Of a DNA stretch of 64,000 nt, positions 52,286 to 61,222 are shown in pieces. Made by a program: the position numbers and the translations under genes. Position 1 is the first letter of the stretch. Each line of letters starts with the position of its first letter. The notes beneath the pieces are model-generated. The model was given only the letters and a program-made list of their open reading frames with translations, did not search any database and was not told the origin of the DNA. The stretch is from Melittangium boletus DSM 14713 (GTDB taxonomy: Bacteria; Myxococcota; Myxococcia; Myxococcales; Myxococcaceae). The DNA is taken from positions 1,984,292 through 2,048,291 of the forward strand of contig NZ_CP022163.1 in NCBI RefSeq assembly GCF_002305855.1, in the 5' to 3' direction.

Positions 52286-55200
52286 CTAGCTCATCTTCGA
52301 CAGCTGCTCGGCGAGCATGTTGGCGAGATGATTGTCCGACAGACCTTCCATGGGATTGATGAGCTGCTCACTCGGAGCCGTCTGGGCAGCGTCCTCCGTG
52401 ACGAACTCCAGGGGAATGAACGCGGACATGAGCTGCTCCGCGAGCTTCTCGAGCGTCGGGTAGTTGAAGACGAGGGTGGCGGGCAAGGACACGCCCAGCC
52501 CACTCTGCAGCCGGTTCTTGAGCTGCAACGACGCCAGGGAGTCGATTCCCAGCTCGTGGAACCCCCGCGTGGGATCGATCTGCTCGCTGGCACTCATGCC
52601 GCGCATCCAGGCCAGCTGCTCGTTCAGGTAATCCATCAACAACTTCTGACGGCGAGCGACTGGAGCTTCCACCAACTTCGTCATGAACAACCCGCGCTCC
52701 ACGGTCCGTCCACCCGCCGCCTTCTCCCTCAGGTCGGCCAGGTAGGGCGTGGGCCGTCCCGCCCCGGACGCCGCCCAGTCGATCACGGCCACACCCACCT
52801 GGGTGGCTTGTCCCTGGAGCAGGAGTTCCAAGGCCCGGAGTCCCTGCTGCTTCGGAATGAGTCCGAAGCCAGGGGAACGGGCCTGCTCGCTGACATCCAC
52901 CTGAGCGCCCGCGTCTCCCGCCCACACCCCCCAGTTGATGCTCAGGCCCGGCAAGCCCTGGGCACGACGGTGGTGCGCCAGCGCATCCAGGAAGGCCGTT
53001 GCCGCGCAGTGGTTCGCCTGACCCGCGGAGCCCACCAACGAAGCCACCGACGAGAACAGCACGAAGTGATCGAGCCGAAGACCCGCGGTCCGCAGGTGCA
53101 GGTTCCACGCGCCCTGGACCTTGGGCCGCAACACCGACTCGAACCGGTCCCAGCTCAGCTGCCGCACCACGCCGTCATCGAGCCAACCGGCCGAATGGAA
53201 GACGCCCGCGAGGGGCGGGAAGTCCCGCTCGATCTCCGCCAGCAGCGCCACGAGCTGTTCATCCTCCGCGATGTCCACCCGGCGGTACTCGACCCGGGCG
53301 CCCAGTTCACGCAAGCGCTCCATCCGCGTGGACGCGGCGGCCCCCGCGGGACCGCGACCGGTCAGGATGATGTTGCGAGCCCCCCGGTGCGCCAGGAAGC
53401 CCGCCGTCAACAATCCCAACCGGCCGAGACCTCCCACCACGAGGTAGCTGCGATCCGGATGGAAGAGGTCCTCACGCGCCCCCGACATGGGAGTGAGCTG
53501 ACGCGAGTCGGTTCTGCGGAGCCGGGCCACGTAACGGCCCCCCCGGAAGGCCACCTGATCGTCGGTCGCCTCGGCGCGACGGCGGATTTCCCGCGCAAGT
53601 GATTCGACCTGGGTGTTCACCGCGACCCGGGGATCGAGATCGACGCATCGGCAATCCAGCTCGGACGACTCGATGGGCAATGGGCGCGCCATGCCCCAGA
53701 GCAGGGATTGGGCAACCCCTGGCAACGGCTGCCCGGGCTCCACGGGTTGTGCTCCGCGGGTGACCAGCCACACGCCTCGGGAGTGGCCCTGTTTGATCAG
53801 GTATTGCAAGAGCCCCAGTCCGGCTCCGGCGCCCAACAGGTTCGACTCGCCCAGCCTCTTTCCATCCACCAGGTCATCCGCCGTGGGACCCTCGAGCCCC
53901 CACAGCAGGATGGCGTCCGACAGCGGGCCAGGAAGCGCCAGCGATCCCAAGGCCTCGGCGAGCGCCGCGGGCTCCGCGGGAACCTCGAAGCTCGTCTCGT
54001 CGATCCGGCGGAACGACTGGCCTCGGAAGGCGAGAACACACGAGCGTCCGTCACGGGCGAGCGCGTCCGCCAGCTGGCGTCCAAGCCCACCGCGGTCCGC
54101 GAGAATCAGGCACGGCCCGTTGTCCCGTCCCGGCGCGCTGGCGTCTGCCTCCTTGAGGGGCATCGGCTCCCACCGGCGCTCGTAGAGCCAATCATCCATC
54201 GAGTCGGTGACCGCCGCGTTCAACACCTCCAGGCTCGTGCGCTGGAGTTCCAATCCGCGAACCCGGGCCCGAGGCGATCCGTCGCGTCCGAAGATGCGGA
54301 TGTCGGCGCGCAGGCGCTTGCGAGCCGCGTCGAGCGGCCGCACCACCGCGTGGCTCCACACCCCGTCGTCCAGTTCCCCGGTCACCACGAGGTCCTCGAT
54401 GAGGGCCGGCACGTAGAGTTCCGTGACGCCCGTATCCGGATAGGCGCCGCCCACCACCTGCAGACAGGCATCCAGCAGGGCGGGATGCGCGACATAGGCA
54501 CCCACGTGCCCGAGTTCCGCCGGCTTCTCGATGCGCGCCAGGACCTGATTGCCCGTCTGGCGGAGCTGCGTGATGCCCCGGAAGGCGGGACCGAAGTCGA
54601 CGCCGCCTTCCTTCGCCCGCTGGTAGTACTCCTCCACCGGAAGCGAGGACGGCGCGCCTTGCAGCAACGACTCGGGCTCACGCTCCGCGGTCGGCCGCTC
54701 ACTTTCGCGCGTCGTGGACAGGGCTCCGCTGGCGTGCAGCGTCCACTCGCCGTCCGTGCCCTCCACGGGGCGGCTGAAGATGCGCACCGTCGCGCCCCCC
54801 TCCTCCGTCCGGCTCACCGCGCACTGCACCTCGCGCTCGGATTCTCCCGGGAAGGTCATCGCGCCCAGGAGTGACAGGTTCGTCAGGCCCAGGTCCTTCG
54901 TTCCCAACAACTGGGCTCCCGCGGCCAACGCCATTTCGACGTAGGCGGTGCCCGGCAGCATGGGCGTGCCGAAGACGCGATGCTGATCCAGGAAGCCCGG
55001 CGCCGAGGGCCCAAGCGTCGTGCGGAACAGCCACTCTCCGGAGCCAAGGACCGCCAGCTTCATCCGCTGTCCGAGCAAGGGATGCTCGTCCCCCGACGGC
55101 CGCGCACTGCTCACGCCATTGGGGCGCTGCAATCCGGCGCCCTCTTCCCAGTACCGCTGGTGTTGGAAGGCATAGGTCGGCAGCACCACCTTGCGCCGCG

Positions 55201-58200
55201 TGTAGCCGGTCTCGAAGGCCTTCCAATCCACCTGGAGACCCCGAACGAACAACGCCGAGAGGCTCTCGAGCATCTGCTGCCAACCGCCGTCATCCGTCCG
55301 CAAGCTTGGCAGCCACGCGCACTCGCCCTCGGGCAGACTCCGCGCCGCCATGCCAAGCAAGGTCGCCTTCGGGCCGATCTCGACGAACAGCCGGGTGCCC
55401 TCGCGGTACATCGTCTCCACGCCCTTCTCGAAGCGCACCGCCTTGCGCAACTGGGTGCACCAGTAATCCGGAGAGGCGAGCTCGTCCGACACGGGCTCGC
55501 CCGTCATGCCCGAGAGCATGGGCAGCGAGGGCGGCCTGTAGGTGATGGAGGAGATGATGGAGCGGAACTCGGGCAGGATCGTCTCGACCATGGCCGAGTG
55601 AGCGGCGCGCGGGATGTTCAGCCGCTTCACCTTGAAGCCCTTGCCCTCCAACATCCGGGAGATCTCCTCGATCTCCTCGGGGTAACCGGAGACGACCACG
55701 TTGTCCGGCGCGTTGACCGCCGCGATGTCGCTCCTCCATTTGCCCGCCGGCAGGAGCTCTTCCAACTGCGCCGCGCTCGCGGAAACCGCGATGTTGGCGC
55801 CCACGGGCATCTTCTGGGCCATCAGCCGGCCCCGGTGGACCGCGAGCTTCAGGCCGTCCTCGGGGCTGAACACTCCCGCGATACTGGCGGCCGCGATCTC
55901 ACCCGTGCTGTGGCCCAGCAGGACGTCGGGCTGGATGCCCCAGGACATCCACAACTCGGCCAGTGCGTACTCGATCACGAAGATGACCGGTTGGGCGTAT
56001 TCGATCTGATCGATCGGAGAGGCCTCGCCCTCGCGCGGGTAGAGCACGGAGAGCAGGGAACGATCCCAGTACTCGCGCAGCAGTTCATCGAAGGAGTCGA
56101 GGCGCCGGCGGAAGCCCGGGTGCGTCTGGTAGAGGTCGCGCGCGACTCCGACGTACTGGGAACCCTGGCCGGAGAACAGGAAGGCGAGCTTCGGAGACCG
56201 CGCCGGATCCGTGGTGCCCCGAAGGAGCCCAGGAGGCGACTCCTCACGCTCCACCGCGCCGAGCAGATCAATCATCCGCTGGCGATCCGATCCAACCAAG
56301 GCGAGCCGGTGTTCGAAGGCGACTCGGCCGGTGTTCGACGAGAAGCACACGTCCCCGAGCGATTCCTCATGGCGCTCGAGATGGTCCCGGTAACGGCCCG
56401 CGAGTTGCCGCAGCGCCGCCTCGCTGCGCGCCGAGAGCGTCAAGACATGGCGGGTGCGCTCCACCCGCTGCTCGCTCACCGGAGGCTCCACGCGCACGGG
56501 CGCCTCTTCCAGCACGAGGTGGGCGTTGGTACCGCCGATTCCAAAGGAGCTGATGCCCGCGCGGCGGGGCCCGTTTTCCACGGTCCAGGGACTGGCCTCA
56601 CCCACCACGTAGAAGGGGCCGCTCTGGAAGTCGATGCGCGGGTTGGGCTGCTCGAAGTGGAGGGAAGGCGGAAGCGTGCGGTGCTGAAACGCCAGCACGA
56701 CCTTGATGAGCGAGGCGATTCCCGCCGCGCTGTCGAGGTGGCCGATGTTGCTCTTCACCGAGCCGATTCCGCAGGAGCGAGCCCCAGCTCCCGAACCGAA
56801 GACCTGGGTCAGCGCGGCGATCTCGAGGGGATCTCCGATCGCCGTCCCCGTTCCATGCGCCTCCACATACGAGACCGTCCGGGGCTCCACGCCCGCCCGC
56901 CGGTATGCCCGTCGGAGCACGTCGGTCTGGCCCTCGAGGCCCGGCGCCATGAAGCCGACCTTCCGATTGCCGTCGTTGTTGATGGCCGCGCCCTTGATGA
57001 CCGCGAGGACGCGATCGCCATCGGCGAGTGCCTGGCTCAAGCGCTTGAGCACCACGACGCCCGCGCCACTTCCGGGAATGGTGCCACTGGCCCTGGAGTC
57101 AAAGGGCCGGCAGTGACCATCTCCCGAGAAGACGCTGCCCTCCTCGAAGAGGTAGCCCACGCGATGGGGGACCTTGATCGCCACGCCACCCGCCAAGGCC
57201 ATGTCGCACTGACCGCTGAGCAGCGCATCGCACGCCACCGACACGGAGACGAGCGACGTCGAGCAGGCCGTCTGCAGGTTGAGGCCCGGTCCGCGCAGGT
57301 CGAGCTTGTAGGCGGTCTGCGTGGCCAGGAAGTCCTTGTCCTGGGACACCAGCTCCTGGAAGAAGTTGATGGGCCGGGTCAGGTCTGGATAGGGGTAGCG
57401 GTAGTGGCTGACGCTCTTGCCGGCGTAGACGCCGACGATGGCGTTGCCACCCTTGGGCGGATAGCCCGCGTGCTCGAGCGCTTCCCAGGCGCACTCCAGG
57501 AACACCCGCTGCTGGGGATCCAGGGCGCGCGCCTCACGCGGCGTCATGGAGAAGAAGTCGGCGTCGAACTGATCGTGGCCCTCCATCACCGCCGAGGCCC
57601 GGATGTAGCGGGGATCCCGGAACGCGGTGGGGCTCACGCCAGCGGCCAACAGCTCCTCATCCGTGAAGGAGCTGATCGACTCCACGCCCTTCACGAGGTT
57701 GTTCCAGAAGTCGTCGAGCGTCGCGGCTCCCGGGAAGCGGCCACTCATGCCGATGATGGCGATGTCCTGGGAGTCCTGCTGGGGCGTGGCCGCCTCACGG
57801 GACTCGCTGACGGGCTCGGGCTTCTGCTCCGCGCCCTTCTCCCCCAGGAACTGGGAGAGCGCACTGACGGTCGGGTTGCCAAACAGGTCGACGATGGAGA
57901 CCGCGGCGCCCAGCTCCTCCTTGAGCCGCAGGTGCAGCTTGACCAGGTGAACGGAGTTGGCACCGAGCTCGAAGAAGTTCCGGTCCGGAGGGACCTCCGG
58001 CACGCCCAGCACCTCTCCGACCACCTTGGTCAGGGAAGCCGCGAACGCCCGTGCCTGTTGACCCGCGCTGGCGGCGGCCGCCGGTGCGGGGGCCGCGCTC
58101 TGTTTCGACGAGGCGACCGAGTCCGGGTGCGGCAACGCCTTGCGATCCACCTTGGCGTTGCGGGTCAGCGGCAGGGCCTCCAGCACGACGTAGGTCGCCG

Positions 58201-61200
58201 GCACCATGTGCTCCGGCAACTTGCTGGCCAGGAACTCGCGAACGCGCCGGGTGTCGACGCCCCGCTTCGCATCCGAGGGAACGACATACGCGACCAGCCG
58301 CTTCTCGTGATGCTCGCCGACGGCGCTCACCACGGCCGCGCTGATGCTCGGCTCGCGCAGCAGGGCGGTTTCAATCTCGCCCGGCTCGATGCGCTGGCCC
58401 CGGATGGAGAGCTGGAAGTCGACGCGGCCCAGGAACTCGATGGTGCCGTCGGGCAGGTAGCGCCCGAGGTCACCCGTGCGGTAGATGCGCTCGCCCGTGC
58501 GCGGATGGGTGGTGAACTTCTTCGAGCCCGCGCCCGCGCCGATATAGCCCTTGGCCACGCCGATGCCGGCGCAGCACAACTCACCCGGCACCCAGATGGG
58601 CCGCTCGTTGAGTTGATCGTCGAGGACGTAGTAGCGGGTGTTGGCGATGGGCTTGCCGTACGGAATGCTGCGGCGGCGCTCGTCCTCTTCCGCGACCGGA
58701 TGGGAGATGTTCCACAACGAGGTCTCGGTGGGACCGCCGACGCTGATCACCTTCGCGCCGCTGAAGCGGGCCCTGAGCCGCGCGGGCATGGTGACGGCGA
58801 TCCAATCTCCGCCGAGCATCACGAGCCGCAACGGGCAGGCGAGCTTGACGTTGCCTCCTTCGAGGTACGTCAACAGCATCTCCATCATCGCCGGCACGGT
58901 GCTCCAGATGGAGATTCCGTAGCGGGCCATGAGCTCGGCCCAGTGCGAGGGATCCCGGCGCTTGGAGGCATCCGGAATCACCAGGGCGCCGCCCGCGCTC
59001 AGCGTTCCGAAGATGTCGTAGACGGAGAAGTCGTGGTGGAGCGCGCTCAAGGCGATGAGCCGGTCATCCGAGCCCACACCGAACTTCCGGTTCGTCCACT
59101 CCACCCCGTTGACCATTCCCGCGTGGCTGAGCATCACCCCGTTGGGCAGGCCCGTGGAACCCGAGGTGTACAGGATGTGCGCGAGATCGTCCGGACCCTG
59201 CACGGGAGACAGCGGTTGATCGCTGTACTCGCTGAAGGCCTCGGGGGTGACGACCAGCACCTGGACGCCTTCGGGCCAGGATTGCTCGGCGAACTTCGGC
59301 TGCGTCACCACCAGCTTCGCGCCACCGTTCTCCATCATGAAGAAGCGGCGCTCCAGGGGAAGACCCACGTCGATGGGCAGGTAGGCGGCCCCTGAACTCA
59401 GGACGCCCAACGTGGCCACGACCTGCTCCCACCCCTTCTCCATCACCACGGCGACGATGTGGTTGGGCGCGGCGCCCCGCTCACGCAGCGCGTGCCCGAG
59501 CCGGCTGGCGCGCCGGGACAGCTCGCCATAGCTCAACTCGACGCCCGACGAGGCCACCGCGAGCGCATCCGGCCGCTCGGCGGCGTTCTTGAAGAAGCCC
59601 GAGTGCAGCAGCGCTCCGCTCAGCGGACGGGCCGTGTCGTTGACCCGGGCGAGCAGCTCGCGCTGTGACGAAGGCAAGGTGTCCAGACCCTGCTGATCCC
59701 AGGCGCTCTCGTCCTCGGCCAGACGGCGCAGCAACGCGCAGAAGCTGGAGAACATGTCCTGGAGCATCCCGGGCGGGAACAGCTCCTCGGCCACGTCCCA
59801 GTTCAAGAAGACGCCTCCCTTCTGGTAGACGATCTGCAGGTCGATCCACACCTGGGGCGTCTGCGTGAGCGCTTCGATGAGCTCGCCGAACTCCTGCGCC
59901 AGGAAGTCCACCCAGTGCGAGTCCTTGCTCTTCCCATGGGAGGCGAAGCTCGTCATCACGACGGGCATGAGCGCACCGGAGATGCGGCCCTGGGCCCGGA
60001 ACAACTCACGCAACAAGTCGACACCGCTCACATCGCGGTGCTCGAGCGCGAGCAGGAGTTGATCGCGGATGGCCAGGGCCCGTTCGGCGAAGCTCCGCTC
60101 GGCGCGATGCTCCACCTCGATCAGGGTGAAGCTGGCGAAGGTGCCGATGATCTCGTTGACCTGCGGGTGGATCGGCAGGCGATTGAAGTGCGGAACGTTG
60201 ATGGTGAAGCGAGGGCTGCGGCTCCAGCGGGCGATGACCTCGGCATACGCCGCCAGCAGGAGTTCCGGCTCGGACAGACGCCGCGCGCGCGCCCGCTGCT
60301 TGAGACGCTGCCACAAGTCGACATCCAGGCGCTCGAACCAGCGGCGGAACCGGGGACGCCGCAGCGACCCTGGATCACGCTCGAGCGGCAGGTCCGGCGC
60401 CGGCGGCAGGTTGGGCAGACGCGACCGCCAGTACGCGAGCGCCCGCTCATAGCGCGCTCCGCGGGAATTCTGGATGGTCAGCGCGTAGTCCCGGAAGGAC
60501 AGCTCGAGCCGAGCGGGGGACGGGTGCGAACCGGGGTTGCGGTAGTAGTGCACCAGCTCCCGGTAGAGGATCTGGAAGCTGTAACCATCGACGAAGGTGC
60601 CATCGATGCTCATGAAGAGACGCGACCGGCCTTCATCGAGCAGGCACACGCGCAGCTCGAACAGGGGCCACTGATCGAGTGGGAGCACCTGTTGGGCCAG
60701 CCGCTCGCGAATCGCATCGAACCGCGCTTCCAGCTCCTGGGGATCGCGTCCACGCAGGTCCTCGACCGGAACCCGGTAGTACGGAACAGTGGCCAGGATG
60801 CGCTGGTGGAAGCCGGGGAGCGCCACCGCGCGCAACATCTCGTGGCGGGCGATGACCTGATTCCAGGCCTGCTCGAAACGCGCCACATCCAACGAGTGGC
60901 AGTCGATCTCGTTGTACGCGTGCATCGCCGCGTTCAGCTCGATATCCGCCTGACGGCCCACGCTGTAGGCCTGCTGGATCTCGCTCATGGGGAACGGTTC
61001 GAACCGCTCCTCGGGCCTGGCAACGACCTGCGACGGGTTGTCCGCGCCCGGCGCGTGTTGCTCGGACAGCAGGGCCAGCAGCTCCGCCTTGTTCGCCACG
61101 AGCTGCGCGCGCAGGTCCGGCGGGATCTCGCCCGAGGGCGCATCGACGGCCAGACTGCCTCCCTCCACCGACAGCTTGATGCCGTGCAGAGCGAGCGCCT

Positions 61201-61222
61201 GGATGAGTTCTCCCAACTTCAT
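52286..61222 (-). CDS. Hybrid NRPS-PKS: Cy-A-PCP-KS-AT-DH-KR(inactive)-ACP
   Basis: A 2978-residue protein. A TubC-type docking domain (1-55) precedes a heterocyclisation domain (about 72-500; FPMSEIQQAYSVGR and the DGTFVD motif, Asp207 and Asp212). The A domain (about 540-1030) has the by-eye code D-F-Y-S-M-G-V-L-W-(K), partly like threonine codes and partly like the cysteine branch. PCP has Ser1090; no oxidase domain follows. KS has Cys1320. AT has Ser1772 in GHSTG but RAAHS (1872-1876) instead of HAFHS or YASHS, so the extender is uncertain. DH has HRVFGTPMLP (His2081). KR keeps GGLGRLG and LDD but Tyr is His2738 and Asn is Thr2742, so it should be inactive. ACP has Ser2895. It would make an oxazoline/thiazoline and extend it once. 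Confidence 0.93.
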   Translation of the reverse strand: MKLGELIQALALHGIKLSVEGGSLAVDAPSGEIPPDLRAQLVANKAELLALLSEQHAPGADNPSQVVARPEERFEPFPMSEIQQAYSVGRQADIELNAAMHAYNEIDCHSLDVARFEQAWNQVIARHEMLRAVALPGFHQRILATVPYYRVPVEDLRGRDPQELEARFDAIRERLAQQVLPLDQWPLFELRVCLLDEGRSRLFMSIDGTFVDGYSFQILYRELVHYYRNPGSHPSPARLELSFRDYALTIQNSRGARYERALAYWRSRLPNLPPAPDLPLERDPGSLRRPRFRRWFERLDVDLWQRLKQRARARRLSEPELLLAAYAEVIARWSRSPRFTINVPHFNRLPIHPQVNEIIGTFASFTLIEVEHRAERSFAERALAIRDQLLLALEHRDVSGVDLLRELFRAQGRISGALMPVVMTSFASHGKSKDSHWVDFLAQEFGELIEALTQTPQVWIDLQIVYQKGGVFLNWDVAEELFPPGMLQDMFSSFCALLRRLAEDESAWDQQGLDTLPSSQRELLARVNDTARPLSGALLHSGFFKNAAERPDALAVASSGVELSYGELSRRASRLGHALRERGAAPNHIVAVVMEKGWEQVVATLGVLSSGAAYLPIDVGLPLERRFFMMENGGAKLVVTQPKFAEQSWPEGVQVLVVTPEAFSEYSDQPLSPVQGPDDLAHILYTSGSTGLPNGVMLSHAGMVNGVEWTNRKFGVGSDDRLIALSALHHDFSVYDIFGTLSAGGALVIPDASKRRDPSHWAELMARYGISIWSTVPAMMEMLLTYLEGGNVKLACPLRLVMLGGDWIAVTMPARLRARFSGAKVISVGGPTETSLWNISHPVAEEDERRRSIPYGKPIANTRYYVLDDQLNERPIWVPGELCCAGIGVAKGYIGAGAGSKKFTTHPRTGERIYRTGDLGRYLPDGTIEFLGRVDFQLSIRGQRIEPGEIETALLREPSISAAVVSAVGEHHEKRLVAYVVPSDAKRGVDTRRVREFLASKLPEHMVPATYVVLEALPLTRNAKVDRKALPHPDSVASSKQSAAPAPAAAASAGQQARAFAASLTKVVGEVLGVPEVPPDRNFFELGANSVHLVKLHLRLKEELGAAVSIVDLFGNPTVSALSQFLGEKGAEQKPEPVSESREAATPQQDSQDIAIIGMSGRFPGAATLDDFWNNLVKGVESISSFTDEELLAAGVSPTAFRDPRYIRASAVMEGHDQFDADFFSMTPREARALDPQQRVFLECAWEALEHAGYPPKGGNAIVGVYAGKSVSHYRYPYPDLTRPINFFQELVSQDKDFLATQTAYKLDLRGPGLNLQTACSTSLVSVSVACDALLSGQCDMALAGGVAIKVPHRVGYLFEEGSVFSGDGHCRPFDSRASGTIPGSGAGVVVLKRLSQALADGDRVLAVIKGAAINNDGNRKVGFMAPGLEGQTDVLRRAYRRAGVEPRTVSYVEAHGTGTAIGDPLEIAALTQVFGSGAGARSCGIGSVKSNIGHLDSAAGIASLIKVVLAFQHRTLPPSLHFEQPNPRIDFQSGPFYVVGEASPWTVENGPRRAGISSFGIGGTNAHLVLEEAPVRVEPPVSEQRVERTRHVLTLSARSEAALRQLAGRYRDHLERHEESLGDVCFSSNTGRVAFEHRLALVGSDRQRMIDLLGAVEREESPPGLLRGTTDPARSPKLAFLFSGQGSQYVGVARDLYQTHPGFRRRLDSFDELLREYWDRSLLSVLYPREGEASPIDQIEYAQPVIFVIEYALAELWMSWGIQPDVLLGHSTGEIAAASIAGVFSPEDGLKLAVHRGRLMAQKMPVGANIAVSASAAQLEELLPAGKWRSDIAAVNAPDNVVVSGYPEEIEEISRMLEGKGFKVKRLNIPRAAHSAMVETILPEFRSIISSITYRPPSLPMLSGMTGEPVSDELASPDYWCTQLRKAVRFEKGVETMYREGTRLFVEIGPKATLLGMAARSLPEGECAWLPSLRTDDGGWQQMLESLSALFVRGLQVDWKAFETGYTRRKVVLPTYAFQHQRYWEEGAGLQRPNGVSSARPSGDEHPLLGQRMKLAVLGSGEWLFRTTLGPSAPGFLDQHRVFGTPMLPGTAYVEMALAAGAQLLGTKDLGLTNLSLLGAMTFPGESEREVQCAVSRTEEGGATVRIFSRPVEGTDGEWTLHASGALSTTRESERPTAEREPESLLQGAPSSLPVEEYYQRAKEGGVDFGPAFRGITQLRQTGNQVLARIEKPAELGHVGAYVAHPALLDACLQVVGGAYPDTGVTELYVPALIEDLVVTGELDDGVWSHAVVRPLDAARKRLRADIRIFGRDGSPRARVRGLELQRTSLEVLNAAVTDSMDDWLYERRWEPMPLKEADASAPGRDNGPCLILADRGGLGRQLADALARDGRSCVLAFRGQSFRRIDETSFEVPAEPAALAEALGSLALPGPLSDAILLWGLEGPTADDLVDGKRLGESNLLGAGAGLGLLQYLIKQGHSRGVWLVTRGAQPVEPGQPLPGVAQSLLWGMARPLPIESSELDCRCVDLDPRVAVNTQVESLAREIRRRAEATDDQVAFRGGRYVARLRRTDSRQLTPMSGAREDLFHPDRSYLVVGGLGRLGLLTAGFLAHRGARNIILTGRGPAGAAASTRMERLRELGARVEYRRVDIAEDEQLVALLAEIERDFPPLAGVFHSAGWLDDGVVRQLSWDRFESVLRPKVQGAWNLHLRTAGLRLDHFVLFSSVASLVGSAGQANHCAATAFLDALAHHRRAQGLPGLSINWGVWAGDAGAQVDVSEQARSPGFGLIPKQQGLRALELLLQGQATQVGVAVIDWAASGAGRPTPYLADLREKAAGGRTVERGLFMTKLVEAPVARRQKLLMDYLNEQLAWMRGMSASEQIDPTRGFHELGIDSLASLQLKNRLQSGLGVSLPATLVFNYPTLEKLAEQLMSAFIPLEFVTEDAAQTAPSEQLINPMEGLSDNHLANMLAEQLSKMS

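Noticed and set aside
52286..61222. Thiazole-forming (Cys) assignment for the Cy-A module
   Set aside because: The code departs from DLYNLSLIWK at most positions and no oxidase domain is present, so I keep Cys only as an alternative.
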